DNA of 37,459 nucleotides from JAJPXC01 sp964562375 (GCA_964562375.1 CAZLSW010000028.1:1-37459); one strand, 5' to 3'. Numbered from the stretch's first letter, positions 1 to 7,227 are shown. A program made the numbers and translations. The notes: a model not told the origin generated them from the sequence alone.

Positions 1-438
1 CCCATTGACGCGAACCTATGTCAATTTATCCTGCAATTTGACCCATACGCCAAAAATTCCCTCAGAAGCACTTCGACGTTTTGTATGGAGAGAATATTTG
101 CGCGAATCAACCTTAATGAGTAAATTTGCAACCGTCCAAGGAATCGACCGCAAGAGAGCGGGCAACTTGGAGTTGAAAATATGTGATTGGCAAATGCCGC
201 CCTCTCACTTTCCCGGAATCTGGACAATTCCTTTTGTGACACATGAGATGACGAAATGCTATTCACTGGTATGCGTGCGCTTTCAGTGCGTTGGTGTAGC
301 TGCGTGTGAAACGCGGCTCTCGCCATGCTTGGATATATGCATACGAGTGTGGCGAAACAGCGTCTTTTTATGTGTCCAGGCTGTCCAGAGCCCCGGGATC
401 TGAAAAGTTAAAATCGTTAGAGTAACTACACTCTTTTT
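1..438. other. Gene-free stretch at window start
   Basis: No convincing coding region is present. Open frames on both strands here lack any recognisable protein character. The stretch contains a good Bacteroidetes-type promoter (97-128) pointing right and, just before the HTH gene, a small dyad GAGT-N6-ACTC (420-433) that could be an operator for that regulator. A gene that starts left of the window cannot be excluded, but I see no coding tail. Confidence 0.5.
97..128 (+). promoter_or_regulatory. Bacteroidetes-type promoter, orphan
   Basis: TTTG (97-100), 20 nt, then TAAATTTG (121-128) matches the Bacteroidetes sigma-ABfr consensus (-33 TTTG, -7 TAnnTTTG) exactly. Transcription would start near 135, about 300 nt before the HTH gene at 439, so it would make a long leader or a small RNA. 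Confidence 0.55.
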
Positions 439-759
439 ATGCCTGGAATCAAGGATTTACATATCGGAAAGCTCATCGCGGAACAAATGCGGCTCCGCGG
501 ATATAGCTATGCCCGTATGGCAAAAGAATTGCACCTTGAGAGATCCACGATTTACAGCTTGGTGCGGCAAAAAAGTGTAGATTCCGATCGTTTGTTTGAG
601 GTATCTCGCATTTTGGACTATGACTTTTACGCTGTGGCCTATCAGCCGTTGCTGCATGTGTCAGTACATAGCGAGCCTTCACTCGCAGAACTGACCCAGT
701 TGATCCAGTCGCTCGACAACATCAAAATTGAGGTAATAATCAAGTGCGATTCAAAATGA
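439..759 (+). CDS. Small helix-turn-helix transcriptional regulator
   Basis: A 106-residue protein whose N-terminal two thirds reads as an XRE/Cro-like DNA-binding domain: IGKLIAEQMRLRGYSYARMA is helix 1 to helix 2, followed by a recognition helix around residues 37-48 (ERSTIYSLVRQKS). The remainder (residues 55-106) carries a short beta-rich segment and an amphipathic helix that may mediate dimerisation. This type of small HTH protein is common in Bacteroidales. No partner gene is adjacent. It is convergent with the thioesterase gene, and a hairpin follows its stop (760-782). A dyad GAGT-N6-ACTC ends six bases before the ATG, a possible autoregulatory site. Its target is unknown. Confidence 0.8.
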   Translation: MPGIKDLHIGKLIAEQMRLRGYSYARMAKELHLERSTIYSLVRQKSVDSDRLFEVSRILDYDFYAVAYQPLLHVSVHSEPSLAELTQLIQSLDNIKIEVIIKCDSK

Positions 760-782
760 GCGGCGCATCTTCGAAGCGCCGC
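760..782 (+). terminator. Hairpin directly after HTH gene stop
   Basis: Stem GCGGCGC (760-766) pairs with GCGCCGC (776-782) around a 9-nt loop, immediately after the TGA stop. It is followed by GGGGGTTATT rather than a clean T-run, so intrinsic termination is only plausible. Confidence 0.4.
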
Positions 783-802
783 GGGGGTTATTCGCAATTT
801 GT

Positions 803-840
803 CCCAGGCTGCGGGAGGCAACAGCCTCCCGCAGCCTGGG
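803..840. terminator. Perfect 17-bp hairpin between convergent genes
   Basis: CCCAGGCTGCGGGAGGC (803-819), loop AACA, then its exact reverse complement (824-840). It lies between the convergent HTH and thioesterase genes. No T-run follows on either strand, so it may be a bidirectional terminator, an mRNA-end stabiliser, or a palindromic repeat. Confidence 0.45.
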
Positions 841-853
841 GCTGTTGAGGGGC

Positions 854-1010
854 GCTGCGGCGAACCGCGGGGCACCGTGGCTTGATGGGATGGCGCCTTA
901 CGGCGCGCTCTCCCCGCGGTGGAACCGCGGGACACCGTGGCGCAGAGAGGACACCATGGCGCAAAGAGGGCACCGCGGCGCTAGGGAGGCACGGTGGCTT
1001 GATGGGGGGA
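854..1010. repeat. Dispersed G+C-rich repeat, copy A (compound)
   Basis: Contains CCGCGGGGCACCGTGGCTTG starting in the 860s, then a GGCGCC-TTACGGCGCG-CTCTCCCCGC segment also found at 7320-7350, then decayed sub-units (ACCGTGGCGC, ACCATGGCGC, ACCGCGGCGC), and finally GGCACGGTGGCTTGATGGGG directly before the thioesterase stop codon at 1011. It gives rise to spurious Pro/Arg-rich open frames on both strands. Confidence 0.75.
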
Positions 1011-1793
1011 TTAGGAGAAGCGGGCGCGGCAGATGGGGGTGCCGTCGCCGAGGCGGATCTCAAAGTGGGCTTCGGTGCCGTGGGCGTCGGTATGCTCGGA
1101 GGTGGGCTCCAGCTCGTATTCGGCGAGTCGAAGGACGGCGGGGTCGCCGAGACGTGCCTCGTGGAGGTAGGCGATGTCCATGCGGGTGAAGTTGTCGAAG
1201 TCGTCGCAAGTGTCGTCGGCGTCCTTGCAGTAGTCGTGGATGGCGTCGACGAGGTGCTCGACGTATCGGGCTGAGTTGACGTGTCCGTAGAAGTCGATGT
1301 CGCGATAGGCCCAGTTGACGAGATCGATGTAGCAGGGGCTTTCGATGGCTCCGAGGCGTGGGAAGTCGCCCAGCTCGGGGGCGATTTTGGCGTCGGCGCC
1401 AAGGCATTCCTCGGGCCAGGGGCGTGCTGAGGGGCGCCGGGTAGTGAGGTTAATGCACACCCATACGCTGCAAGCCTCGGCAAGGACGTTGCCCTGGGCG
1501 TCGACCATGCGGAAGTCGCGTCGGCTCATGAAGCGGTTGAAGGAGTCGACCCACGATTCTACCCAGAGGCGGTCGTTGATTGTGGGCCATCGGTACACCT
1601 TGATAGACATGCGGGAGAGTACCCAACCGAGGTCCTCGGGTAGGAGGTGGAAGTAGCCGATGCCGAGGTCGTTGGCGTGGGCGGTAGCGGTGACGATAAA
1701 GTGGGTTTCGAGTTCGGTCCAGGACATTCTACGGCGGGCGTCGCACAGGGCGGCCGATTGGAATATCTCGAGGGAGCGGAAAAGCTTCTGCAT
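1011..1793 (-). CDS. Acyl-ACP thioesterase (FatA/FatB-like)
   Basis: This 260-residue protein belongs to the bacterial acyl-ACP thioesterase family, which releases free fatty acids from acyl carrier protein in the cytoplasm. It has the double hotdog layout: the first hotdog spans roughly residues 5-140 and the second 150-260. The active-site strand of the second hotdog reads DIDFYGHVNSARYVEHL (residues 165-181). By alignment with plant FatA/FatB, D167 and H171 match two catalytic residues, but the usual Asn between them is Tyr169. E212 in YLHEARLGD matches the conserved Glu. The gene lies 121 bases downstream of the phosphohexomutase gene on the same strand. Its stop codon abuts a dispersed repeat, and a 34-bp near-palindrome (1818-1851) precedes its start. 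Confidence 0.88.
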   Translation of the reverse strand: MQKLFRSLEIFQSAALCDARRRMSWTELETHFIVTATAHANDLGIGYFHLLPEDLGWVLSRMSIKVYRWPTINDRLWVESWVDSFNRFMSRRDFRMVDAQGNVLAEACSVWVCINLTTRRPSARPWPEECLGADAKIAPELGDFPRLGAIESPCYIDLVNWAYRDIDFYGHVNSARYVEHLVDAIHDYCKDADDTCDDFDNFTRMDIAYLHEARLGDPAVLRLAEYELEPTSEHTDAHGTEAHFEIRLGDGTPICRARFS

Positions 1794-1817
1794 AATAAGG
1801 GGGATTACACTATTAAA

Positions 1818-1851
1818 GCTTCGCTATAGCGTTATAACGTTATTGCGAAGC
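1818..1851. promoter_or_regulatory. 34-bp near-perfect palindrome upstream of thioesterase
   Basis: Arms of 17 bases (1818-1834 and 1835-1851) match as inverted repeats except at two positions, with GCTTCGC/GCGAAGC at the ends and CGTTATAACG at the centre. It sits 25-58 nt before the thioesterase ATG and 64 nt after the phosphohexomutase stop. It could be an operator, a leader hairpin or a terminator. The 18-mer CGTTATAACGTTATTGCG (1830-1847) recurs at 33178-33195. Confidence 0.5.
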
Positions 1852-1914
1852 GTAAGAGGTAGAAAGCGATTCCACGAGCCTGGGAAGCTCGTGGAATCGG
1901 GAAATGCTTGTGAA

Positions 1915-3660
1915 TTAGATGCCGAGGTCGTGCTTGAGGGCTTCGATTTTGGCCTTGGCGTCGGCGTTGGCTTTGTCGTAGTCGGCCACGGTGGGCATGG
2001 GTGCTTTCACCTCCATGTAGAACTTGATCTTAGGCTCGGTGCCGGAGGGACGAACCGAGATCTTGGAGCCGTCCTCGGTGAAGAATTGGAGGACGTTGGA
2101 TGTTGCGGGCATGTCCATCTTGGTGATGGAGCCGTCGGCGTGGGTGACGTTGAGGTCGGAGTAGTCCTTGATGAGGGTAACGGGTGATCCGCCCAGGGTC
2201 TTGGGGGGATTCTCGCGGAAGTTTTTCATCATTGCTTGGATTTCCTCGGCACCGGTCTTGCCAGGGCGAACGACGGAGATGCCTTCCTCGTGGCTGAAGC
2301 CGTATTTGAGGTAGATGTCCTGAAGCATGCCCATGAAGTCGAGGTTTTTGTCCTTGGCCCAAGCGCACACCTCGGCCATCAGGGAGATAGCGGAAACGGC
2401 GTCTTTGTCGCGGGCGAAGTCCTCGGCGAGGAATCCGTAGCTTTCCTCACCGCCACCGAGGTATCGGGCGGTGCCCTCGTGGTCGCGGATTACTGCGGCG
2501 ATCCACTTGAAGCCGGTGTAGCAGTCGAACATCTTGACGTTGTTCTTGTCGGCGATCGACTTGATTGTCTCGGTGGTGACGATTGTCTTGACGATGTAGT
2601 CGGAGGGTTTGAGGCGGCCGAGCTCGACGTTGCGGGTGATGATGTAGCAGAGGAGGATCATCACGATTTGGTTGCCGTTGATGAGCTGGTACTCGCCGTT
2701 GTTGTCGCGGATCACGCAACCGATGCGGTCGGCGTCGGGGTCGGAGGCGACGATAAGGTCGGCGTTGACCTCCTTGGCCTTTGCGATAGCCATGGCCATG
2801 GCCGAGGGGACCTCAGGGTTAGGCGATACGACGGTGGGGAAGTTGCCGTCGGGGACGTCCTGCTCGGGGACGTGGATTATGTTGGTGAATCCGTAGTTGG
2901 CGAGCGACTCGGGGATCATCTTCACGCCGGTGCCGTGGATAGGGGTGTATACGATCTTGAGGTCGTGGTGGCGCTTGATGGCGTCGGGGCTGAGTGAGAG
3001 GCCTTTGATGGCGGTCAAGAAGGCGTCGTCGACGTCCTTGCCGATGATTTGGATTTTGTCGGGGTTGCCCTTGAACTTGATTTCGCTCACCGAGTGGATA
3101 CGGTTGACGTGGTCGATGATGTTGACGTCGTGGGGGGCGATAATCTGGGCGCCGTCGCTCCAGTAGGCTTTGTATCCGTTGTACTCCTTGGGGTTGTGGG
3201 AAGCGGTGATGTTGACGCCGCTTTGGCAACCGAGGTGACGGATAGCGAACGAGAGCTCGGGGGTTGGGCGGAAGTTGTCGAAGAGGTAGGCCTTGATGCC
3301 GTTGGCCGAGAAGATGTCGGCGACGATTTCGGCGAAGTGGCGGGAGTTGTTGCGCACGTCGTGACCCACGACCACCGAGATTTCGGGTAGGTCCTTGAAG
3401 GCCTCTTTGAGGTAGTTGGCAAGGCCCTGGGTGGCGGCTCCCACGGTGTAGATATTCATGCGGTTGGTGCCGGCACCCATGATTCCGCGGAGGCCTCCGG
3501 TACCGAACTCGAGGTCCTTGTAGAACGATTCGATCAGCTCGGTTTTATCATCGTTGTCGAGCATGCGGCGCACCTCGGCGCGGGTTTCGTCGTCGTAGGC
3601 GTCGGAGAGCCATTGCTGGGCTTTCTCGGTCACCTGCTTCACTAATTCTTGATTGTCCAT
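1915..3660 (-). CDS. Phosphohexomutase (phosphoglucomutase/phosphomannomutase)
   Basis: A full-length 581-residue member of the alpha-D-phosphohexomutase superfamily, interconverting hexose 1- and 6-phosphates for glycolysis, glycogen and cell-envelope sugar supply. All signature sites are visible: the phosphoserine loop TASHNP (S154 is the catalytic serine), the Mg-binding loop DPDADR (307-312), the sugar-binding loop GGEESYGF (403-410) and the C-terminal phosphate-binding loop RPSGTEPK (537-544). The length fits the longer PgcA-like type, which acts mainly on glucose phosphates; the exact substrate cannot be read from sequence. A textbook promoter lies upstream (3695-3726). The thioesterase gene follows on the same strand and may be cotranscribed. 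Confidence 0.94.
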   Translation of the reverse strand: MDNQELVKQVTEKAQQWLSDAYDDETRAEVRRMLDNDDKTELIESFYKDLEFGTGGLRGIMGAGTNRMNIYTVGAATQGLANYLKEAFKDLPEISVVVGHDVRNNSRHFAEIVADIFSANGIKAYLFDNFRPTPELSFAIRHLGCQSGVNITASHNPKEYNGYKAYWSDGAQIIAPHDVNIIDHVNRIHSVSEIKFKGNPDKIQIIGKDVDDAFLTAIKGLSLSPDAIKRHHDLKIVYTPIHGTGVKMIPESLANYGFTNIIHVPEQDVPDGNFPTVVSPNPEVPSAMAMAIAKAKEVNADLIVASDPDADRIGCVIRDNNGEYQLINGNQIVMILLCYIITRNVELGRLKPSDYIVKTIVTTETIKSIADKNNVKMFDCYTGFKWIAAVIRDHEGTARYLGGGEESYGFLAEDFARDKDAVSAISLMAEVCAWAKDKNLDFMGMLQDIYLKYGFSHEEGISVVRPGKTGAEEIQAMMKNFRENPPKTLGGSPVTLIKDYSDLNVTHADGSITKMDMPATSNVLQFFTEDGSKISVRPSGTEPKIKFYMEVKAPMPTVADYDKANADAKAKIEALKHDLGI

Positions 3661-3694
3661 AAGGAGATGGTGTTTTTGGTTATTGGTTGAATAG

Positions 3695-3726
3695 GCAAAT
3701 TTAAGGGTTTTATGCGGTGCTGCAAA
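3695..3726 (-). promoter_or_regulatory. Promoter of phosphohexomutase gene
   Basis: On the minus strand: TTTG (3726-3723), 20 nt, TAAATTTG (3702-3695), a full match to the Bacteroidetes -33/-7 consensus, about 35 nt before the ATG at 3660. Confidence 0.75.
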
Positions 3727-3758
3727 AAATTTTTAGCAAAATTTGCTTAAAATGACGG

Positions 3759-3930
3759 CCACCGCGGCAAACCGCGGGGCACGGTGGCTTGATGGGGGGT
3801 GACTGTCGGGCCGGCACGGCCCGACGTCCTACTTAACGGACACGGCCCGACGTCCTACTTACCAGTCGCGGGGACGGCCTTTGAGGGGGGCACGGTGGCC
3901 CAAACGGGGGCACGGTGGCTTGATGGTGGG
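3759..3930. repeat. Dispersed G+C-rich repeat, copy B, with nested duplications
   Basis: Holds a full repeat (CCACCGCGG-CAAA-CCGCGG then GGCACGGTGGCTTGATGGGG, 3759-3799), a perfect hairpin GTCGGGCCG-GCA-CGGCCCGAC (3805-3825), two copies of a 21-mer beginning CACGGCCCGACG (3815-3835 and 3841-3861), a 31-nt duplicate of the thioredoxin-like gene's 3' end (3859-3889, original 3931-3961), and two more GGCACGGTGG units. The 270-base gap between the two neighbouring genes is almost entirely this material. Confidence 0.75.
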
Positions 3931-4272
3931 TTACCAGTCGCGGGGACGGCCTTTGAGGGGGTTGATGGCTCCCGGGGGTTGGTCGGAGCTGTGGAGGCGT
4001 TCGGCGAGGACTTTGGCTGGGGGGAAGTCGCTGGTAATGCGCCATTCCTCGCGGCCGTTACGGTAGATGATGATCGTGGGGATGGTCTCGAGCTTAACGA
4101 GCGACACCTCGCGGGGATTTTCTTCGATGTTGATACGGAATACGGGGGAGTCGGGGCCCAGGATTTGTTTTACCTCTTCGGTGATTTTGTTGGCTTGGTC
4201 GCAGGCGGGAGAGTTGTCGTAGAACTCTACCAATCCAGCCACGTGGCCTTTCATCAGTTCATGTACGTCCAT
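3931..4272 (-). CDS. Small thioredoxin-fold protein lacking CXXC
   Basis: A 113-residue single-domain thioredoxin-fold protein with no signal peptide, so probably cytoplasmic. The fold is supported by LVEFYDNSPACDQANK (residues 14-29), where thioredoxins have the active-site helix, and by the cis-proline loop ETIPTIIIYRNG. The normal WCGPC is replaced by S21-P-A-C24: only the second cysteine position is kept, so a standard two-cysteine redox cycle is not expected. It could form mixed disulfides, bind a partner, or act as a monothiol protein. The last six residues (GRPRDW) and stop codon are duplicated 72 bp downstream as part of a repeat. Five TTGTTAG repeats lie in its 5' leader. Confidence 0.82.
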   Translation of the reverse strand: MDVHELMKGHVAGLVEFYDNSPACDQANKITEEVKQILGPDSPVFRINIEENPREVSLVKLETIPTIIIYRNGREEWRITSDFPPAKVLAERLHSSDQPPGAINPLKGRPRDW

Positions 4273-4280
4273 GGTTATAG

Positions 4281-4315
4281 TTGTTAGTTGTTAGTTGTTA
4301 GTTGTTAGTTGTTAG
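4281..4315. repeat. Heptamer tandem repeat, five copies
   Basis: TTGTTAG occurs five times without interruption (CTAACAA on the coding strand), ending 8 nt before the start codon of the thioredoxin-like gene. Copy-number change by slippage would shift leader length in 7-nt steps. Confidence 0.85.
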
Positions 4316-4319
4316 GAGA

Positions 4320-4350
4320 GGAGCCAGCGGCGCGGCCACTGGCTCCTTTT
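4320..4350 (+). terminator. Hairpin with T-run in thioredoxin-like gene leader
   Basis: GGAGCCAG (4320-4327) pairs with CTGGCTCC (4339-4346), extended inside by GGC/GCC, then TTTT on the plus strand. As a terminator it would stop plus-strand transcription, although no plus gene precedes it. On the minus strand it would be a leader hairpin of the thioredoxin-like mRNA. Confidence 0.45.
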
Positions 4351-4399
4351 ATACTATAACAAAATAGGACGGCTAAGGGTTCTTGGGGTAGCGAGGAGT

Positions 4400-4450
4400 C
4401 GAGCAATCGACTACTTTAGGTCTCGAATGCACGAATGAACGAGTGCACGA
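4400..4450. repeat. 8-nt tandem repeat locus 1 (CGAATRNA)
   Basis: CGAGCAATCGA (4400-4410), then CGAATGCA, CGAATGAA and CGAGTGCA (4424-4447) in tandem. The same 11-mer precedes a similar array at 27903-27934, and a third array is at 25378-25409. Confidence 0.7.
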
Positions 4451-4478
4451 CAAGCGCCGTGGAAAGGCCTTTATCCTT

Positions 4479-4519
4479 ACGTATCAAAAATCAAGCCTAA
4501 GGCTTGATTTTTGATACGT
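4479..4519. terminator. Perfect 19-bp palindrome spanning a stop codon
   Basis: ACGTATCAAAAATCAAGCC (4479-4497), TAA, then the exact reverse complement (4501-4519). On the minus strand the first arm encodes the last residues (VSKIKP) of the beta-helix/propeller protein, and its TAG stop sits at the hairpin apex. It probably acts as a 3'-end hairpin or terminator, but the T-tract is inside the stem rather than after it. Confidence 0.6.
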
Positions 4520-7163
4520 TGGGGCCTTGACGGCGGATGAGGATCTGGCCGGGCTGGGGCGAGGCGACGCGGATGCCCTGAAGGTTGTAGTATTCAATCG
4601 GGGCGGTGGTGGCGTCGGGGGTGGTCGTTATGGATTCGACACCGGTGATAGCGGCCGAGTTGTAGGCCGTCAAGGGTATAATCACGTCGGTGGCCATGGG
4701 CGAGGACAGGCGCAAGTAGGCGGTGTAGGTTTCTTGGGTCTTGGAGGCCTTGAATTTGATTTTGACGGTGGAGGCGCGCTTGTAGGGGGAGACGTTGGCC
4801 GTTGTGGTGACGGTGAAGAATTGCTGGTCGGGTCCCGAGATGACCGGGTGGACGTAACCCACGAGATTCTCGTAGGTGGCGGCGATTTCCTTGGTGACGG
4901 CGGTGGTGTTGTCGACTTCCCAGGTGAGGGAAGAGACGTCGGTGGAGATTACGGGGGTCTCGACCTTGGTGTACACCGATGTGTCGTCCATGCCATATTT
5001 ATAAATGTTCATTTTGCGGGCACCCGAGGAGCCGTTGGCGAAGGCCACATATAATGATGCGTGATCCTCACCGGCGAGGCGTCGCACGGTGCAACCCTCA
5101 ACCTCGCCGAACGATTGGTTGATGATGCCCGAGGCGGTCAACTGCTTGCGGTGGACGAACTTGTTGGTGCGCCAATTGTAAATGTGGACGAATACGGTGG
5201 GCTTTCCGTCGATCGACACCTGGTCGCCGCTGGTGCCTGTGGAGCCGGCCGAGATTCCTTCCATAATATAAAGGTAGTCGCCGTTGATGGTGTAGCCTTG
5301 GTGATCCCAGGTGTTGTAGCCGTTGTCCTCGGTGACCGATGTGGGGTTGTCGCCGCGGGTGAGTTTGACGTAGGCCAAGCGAGTGGCGTCGGAGCCGTTG
5401 GCGAGCACGTCGTCGAGGTCGTAGACGCCGTACCAGTTGTAGACCACACCGTCGGTTTTGGTGTAGACGCGGGAGCAGAACAGGCGGTTGGCCTCGTCGA
5501 CAGCGGGGTACTCGTTGGTGCCTTTGTCCCAGTCGAAGAAGGATAAGGAGTAGGTGGTGCCTCCGTAGGTGAACGAGGTCTCACGGCCATCGATAGTGGC
5601 ACCGGCCACGAATGGGAACCACATGCACTTCTGGGACACTGTTTCGGTGCCGGCCGAGTTCATCGTTGCGGCTCCACCGCAGAAGATATATACCTTGCCA
5701 TCGACTCGAGCGATCTTCATGTTGGTTCCGTGGCCCGACCAGCACATGGTCATCTTCTCAACCGACGAGCCGTCGGCCGGCACGCGGCTAACGATCAAGG
5801 GCTTAGGGTCGCCGCTGAGCGACGAGCCCGAGCGCACTTGGATAAAGTAAAGGTCGCCGGTAACGGGGTCGATGTCGAAGCTTTGCATCACGGTGACGTC
5901 GCCGATAGCCACGTTCTGCTTGTGCCATCCCTTGACGGTGGTGGAGCTGGGCTTGATAAGGGAGGATTGGTCGGCGTAGACGCGGTAGGTGGTGGAGTTG
6001 GCGGTGGACATCGGTTCCAGTGGCACGAAGCCGTAGCAATAGTTGGTGGTGTCGCACTGGTTGAATCGCACGTCGCTAACGAGGGTGCCGTGTCCCTTGT
6101 TCACATAATATATATAGTTGTAGGACTGCTTGCCGTCGGCGTAAAGCATGGGTTTCTTCTTGCGGAAATCGTTGAAGTTGATGTTGACGCGTGAGCCGTC
6201 GGGGGTGACCATGTTGGTGCCATCGCCGGGGAAGAAGCGTATCATGGGGTACAGTGTGCCCTGACCGGTGTTGGCGGCGAAATCGTTGCTGACGATGTCG
6301 AAGGTGGAGGGCGTGTAGCCGCAGCGGTTGAACGATAGGCAGAAGTCGCCGGGATTGCCCGAAGCGCCCGCGTCAATCGCCTGCTGGCCAATATTTTTGA
6401 AAGAGTTGTGGCGAATTGACACATCGCCCGAGGAGTTGTCCATTCTGAGGGGTTGGCCGCCGGTGTTGAAGCGGTTGTCCTCGATGGTGGTGGCACCGAA
6501 AGCGCCGGCGATTAGCACATGGTGGTTGGGCTCGTCGGAGGCGAAAGTGTTGTGGGCGATAGTGACGTCCTTCACTTGGCACTGCGCGGCGGATGTGGGG
6601 GCTGTGGCGTCGCTATAGATAGTGCCGAGTTTCACGACTGCCTTGGTGTTGGCGCGGCCGAAGGTGGTCGAGTAAGCCTTGTTGAAGATGAAAGTGAAAC
6701 CCTCCAAGGGGCTTTCGGAGGAGCAGGTGGTGTTGGTCACTCGGCCAGCGCCGGTGAAGTCGAAACCGTTGATAGTGACGCCCGATGCGTTGACCTTGAC
6801 GTTGACGGTGATGATTGACGCCGAGCCACGGTCGCACGCCCGTGAATCGATCCAGGCGTTGGCTCCCAGCAGTGTCATCCCCTTGGTGTTGACGCTGAAA
6901 GATGATGACCAGGTGCCGGGTGCGAAAGCGACGGTGCAGCCCTCCTGGGCGCCCGCGGCCTCCACCTCGGCGAGAGTGGCGAAAGCCGTCGTTCCCGCGG
7001 TGTAACTGTGACCTTGATGATAGATTGTCTCGCCCGCTTGGGCCGCTTGGGCCTCGGGGCTAACCAGAAAATCGGCCTTGTCGAGGGCCCACGCCGTTGC
7101 CGCTGAGGCAAACAGCGTCAACGAAACGGCGCTCAGGGAGCGTCGAAGGTTGTCGGTAAGCAT
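4497..7163 (-). CDS. Secreted beta-helix plus beta-propeller protein
   Basis: An 888-residue exported protein. The signal peptide (cleavage near A26) is followed by a right-handed parallel beta-helix at about residues 60-380, with repeated rungs such as GVTINGFDFTG, DVTIAHNTFAS and DVSIRHNSFKN, as in pectate-lyase-like folds. Residues about 415-725 resemble the propeller of helveticin J and TagC/phage-receptor-binding proteins (VMQSFDIDPVTGDLYFIQ, TWDHQGYTINGDYLYIMEG). An Ig-like segment (735-840) and a C-terminal tail EYYNLQGIRVASPQPGQ with basic residues at the end follow. That tail resembles Bacteroidales secretion/sorting tails, suggesting surface or extracellular location. Ligand and activity are unknown: polysaccharide or glycan binding is likely and lyase activity is possible. 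I recognise no catalytic residues. Confidence 0.72.
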   Translation of the reverse strand: MLTDNLRRSLSAVSLTLFASAATAWALDKADFLVSPEAQAAQAGETIYHQGHSYTAGTTAFATLAEVEAAGAQEGCTVAFAPGTWSSSFSVNTKGMTLLGANAWIDSRACDRGSASIITVNVKVNASGVTINGFDFTGAGRVTNTTCSSESPLEGFTFIFNKAYSTTFGRANTKAVVKLGTIYSDATAPTSAAQCQVKDVTIAHNTFASDEPNHHVLIAGAFGATTIEDNRFNTGGQPLRMDNSSGDVSIRHNSFKNIGQQAIDAGASGNPGDFCLSFNRCGYTPSTFDIVSNDFAANTGQGTLYPMIRFFPGDGTNMVTPDGSRVNINFNDFRKKKPMLYADGKQSYNYIYYVNKGHGTLVSDVRFNQCDTTNYCYGFVPLEPMSTANSTTYRVYADQSSLIKPSSTTVKGWHKQNVAIGDVTVMQSFDIDPVTGDLYFIQVRSGSSLSGDPKPLIVSRVPADGSSVEKMTMCWSGHGTNMKIARVDGKVYIFCGGAATMNSAGTETVSQKCMWFPFVAGATIDGRETSFTYGGTTYSLSFFDWDKGTNEYPAVDEANRLFCSRVYTKTDGVVYNWYGVYDLDDVLANGSDATRLAYVKLTRGDNPTSVTEDNGYNTWDHQGYTINGDYLYIMEGISAGSTGTSGDQVSIDGKPTVFVHIYNWRTNKFVHRKQLTASGIINQSFGEVEGCTVRRLAGEDHASLYVAFANGSSGARKMNIYKYGMDDTSVYTKVETPVISTDVSSLTWEVDNTTAVTKEIAATYENLVGYVHPVISGPDQQFFTVTTTANVSPYKRASTVKIKFKASKTQETYTAYLRLSSPMATDVIIPLTAYNSAAITGVESITTTPDATTAPIEYYNLQGIRVASPQPGQILIRRQGPNVSKIKP

Positions 7164-7227
7164 AACTGTGTGATAAGTTAGGTAGATTTAAGTTGTTTAC
7201 GTTTCAGGGTAGATTGGGTTATGGGCG

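Noticed and set aside
788..1483. 231-residue Pro/Ser/Thr-rich frame on the minus strand
   Set aside because: Runs through the dispersed repeat and then the thioesterase gene in another frame; low-complexity composition comes from the repeat.
2236..2997. 253-residue open frame antisense to the phosphohexomutase
   Set aside because: Shadow of a conserved gene; composition (Val, Gly, Asp) matches the other antisense frames, with no domain recognisable.
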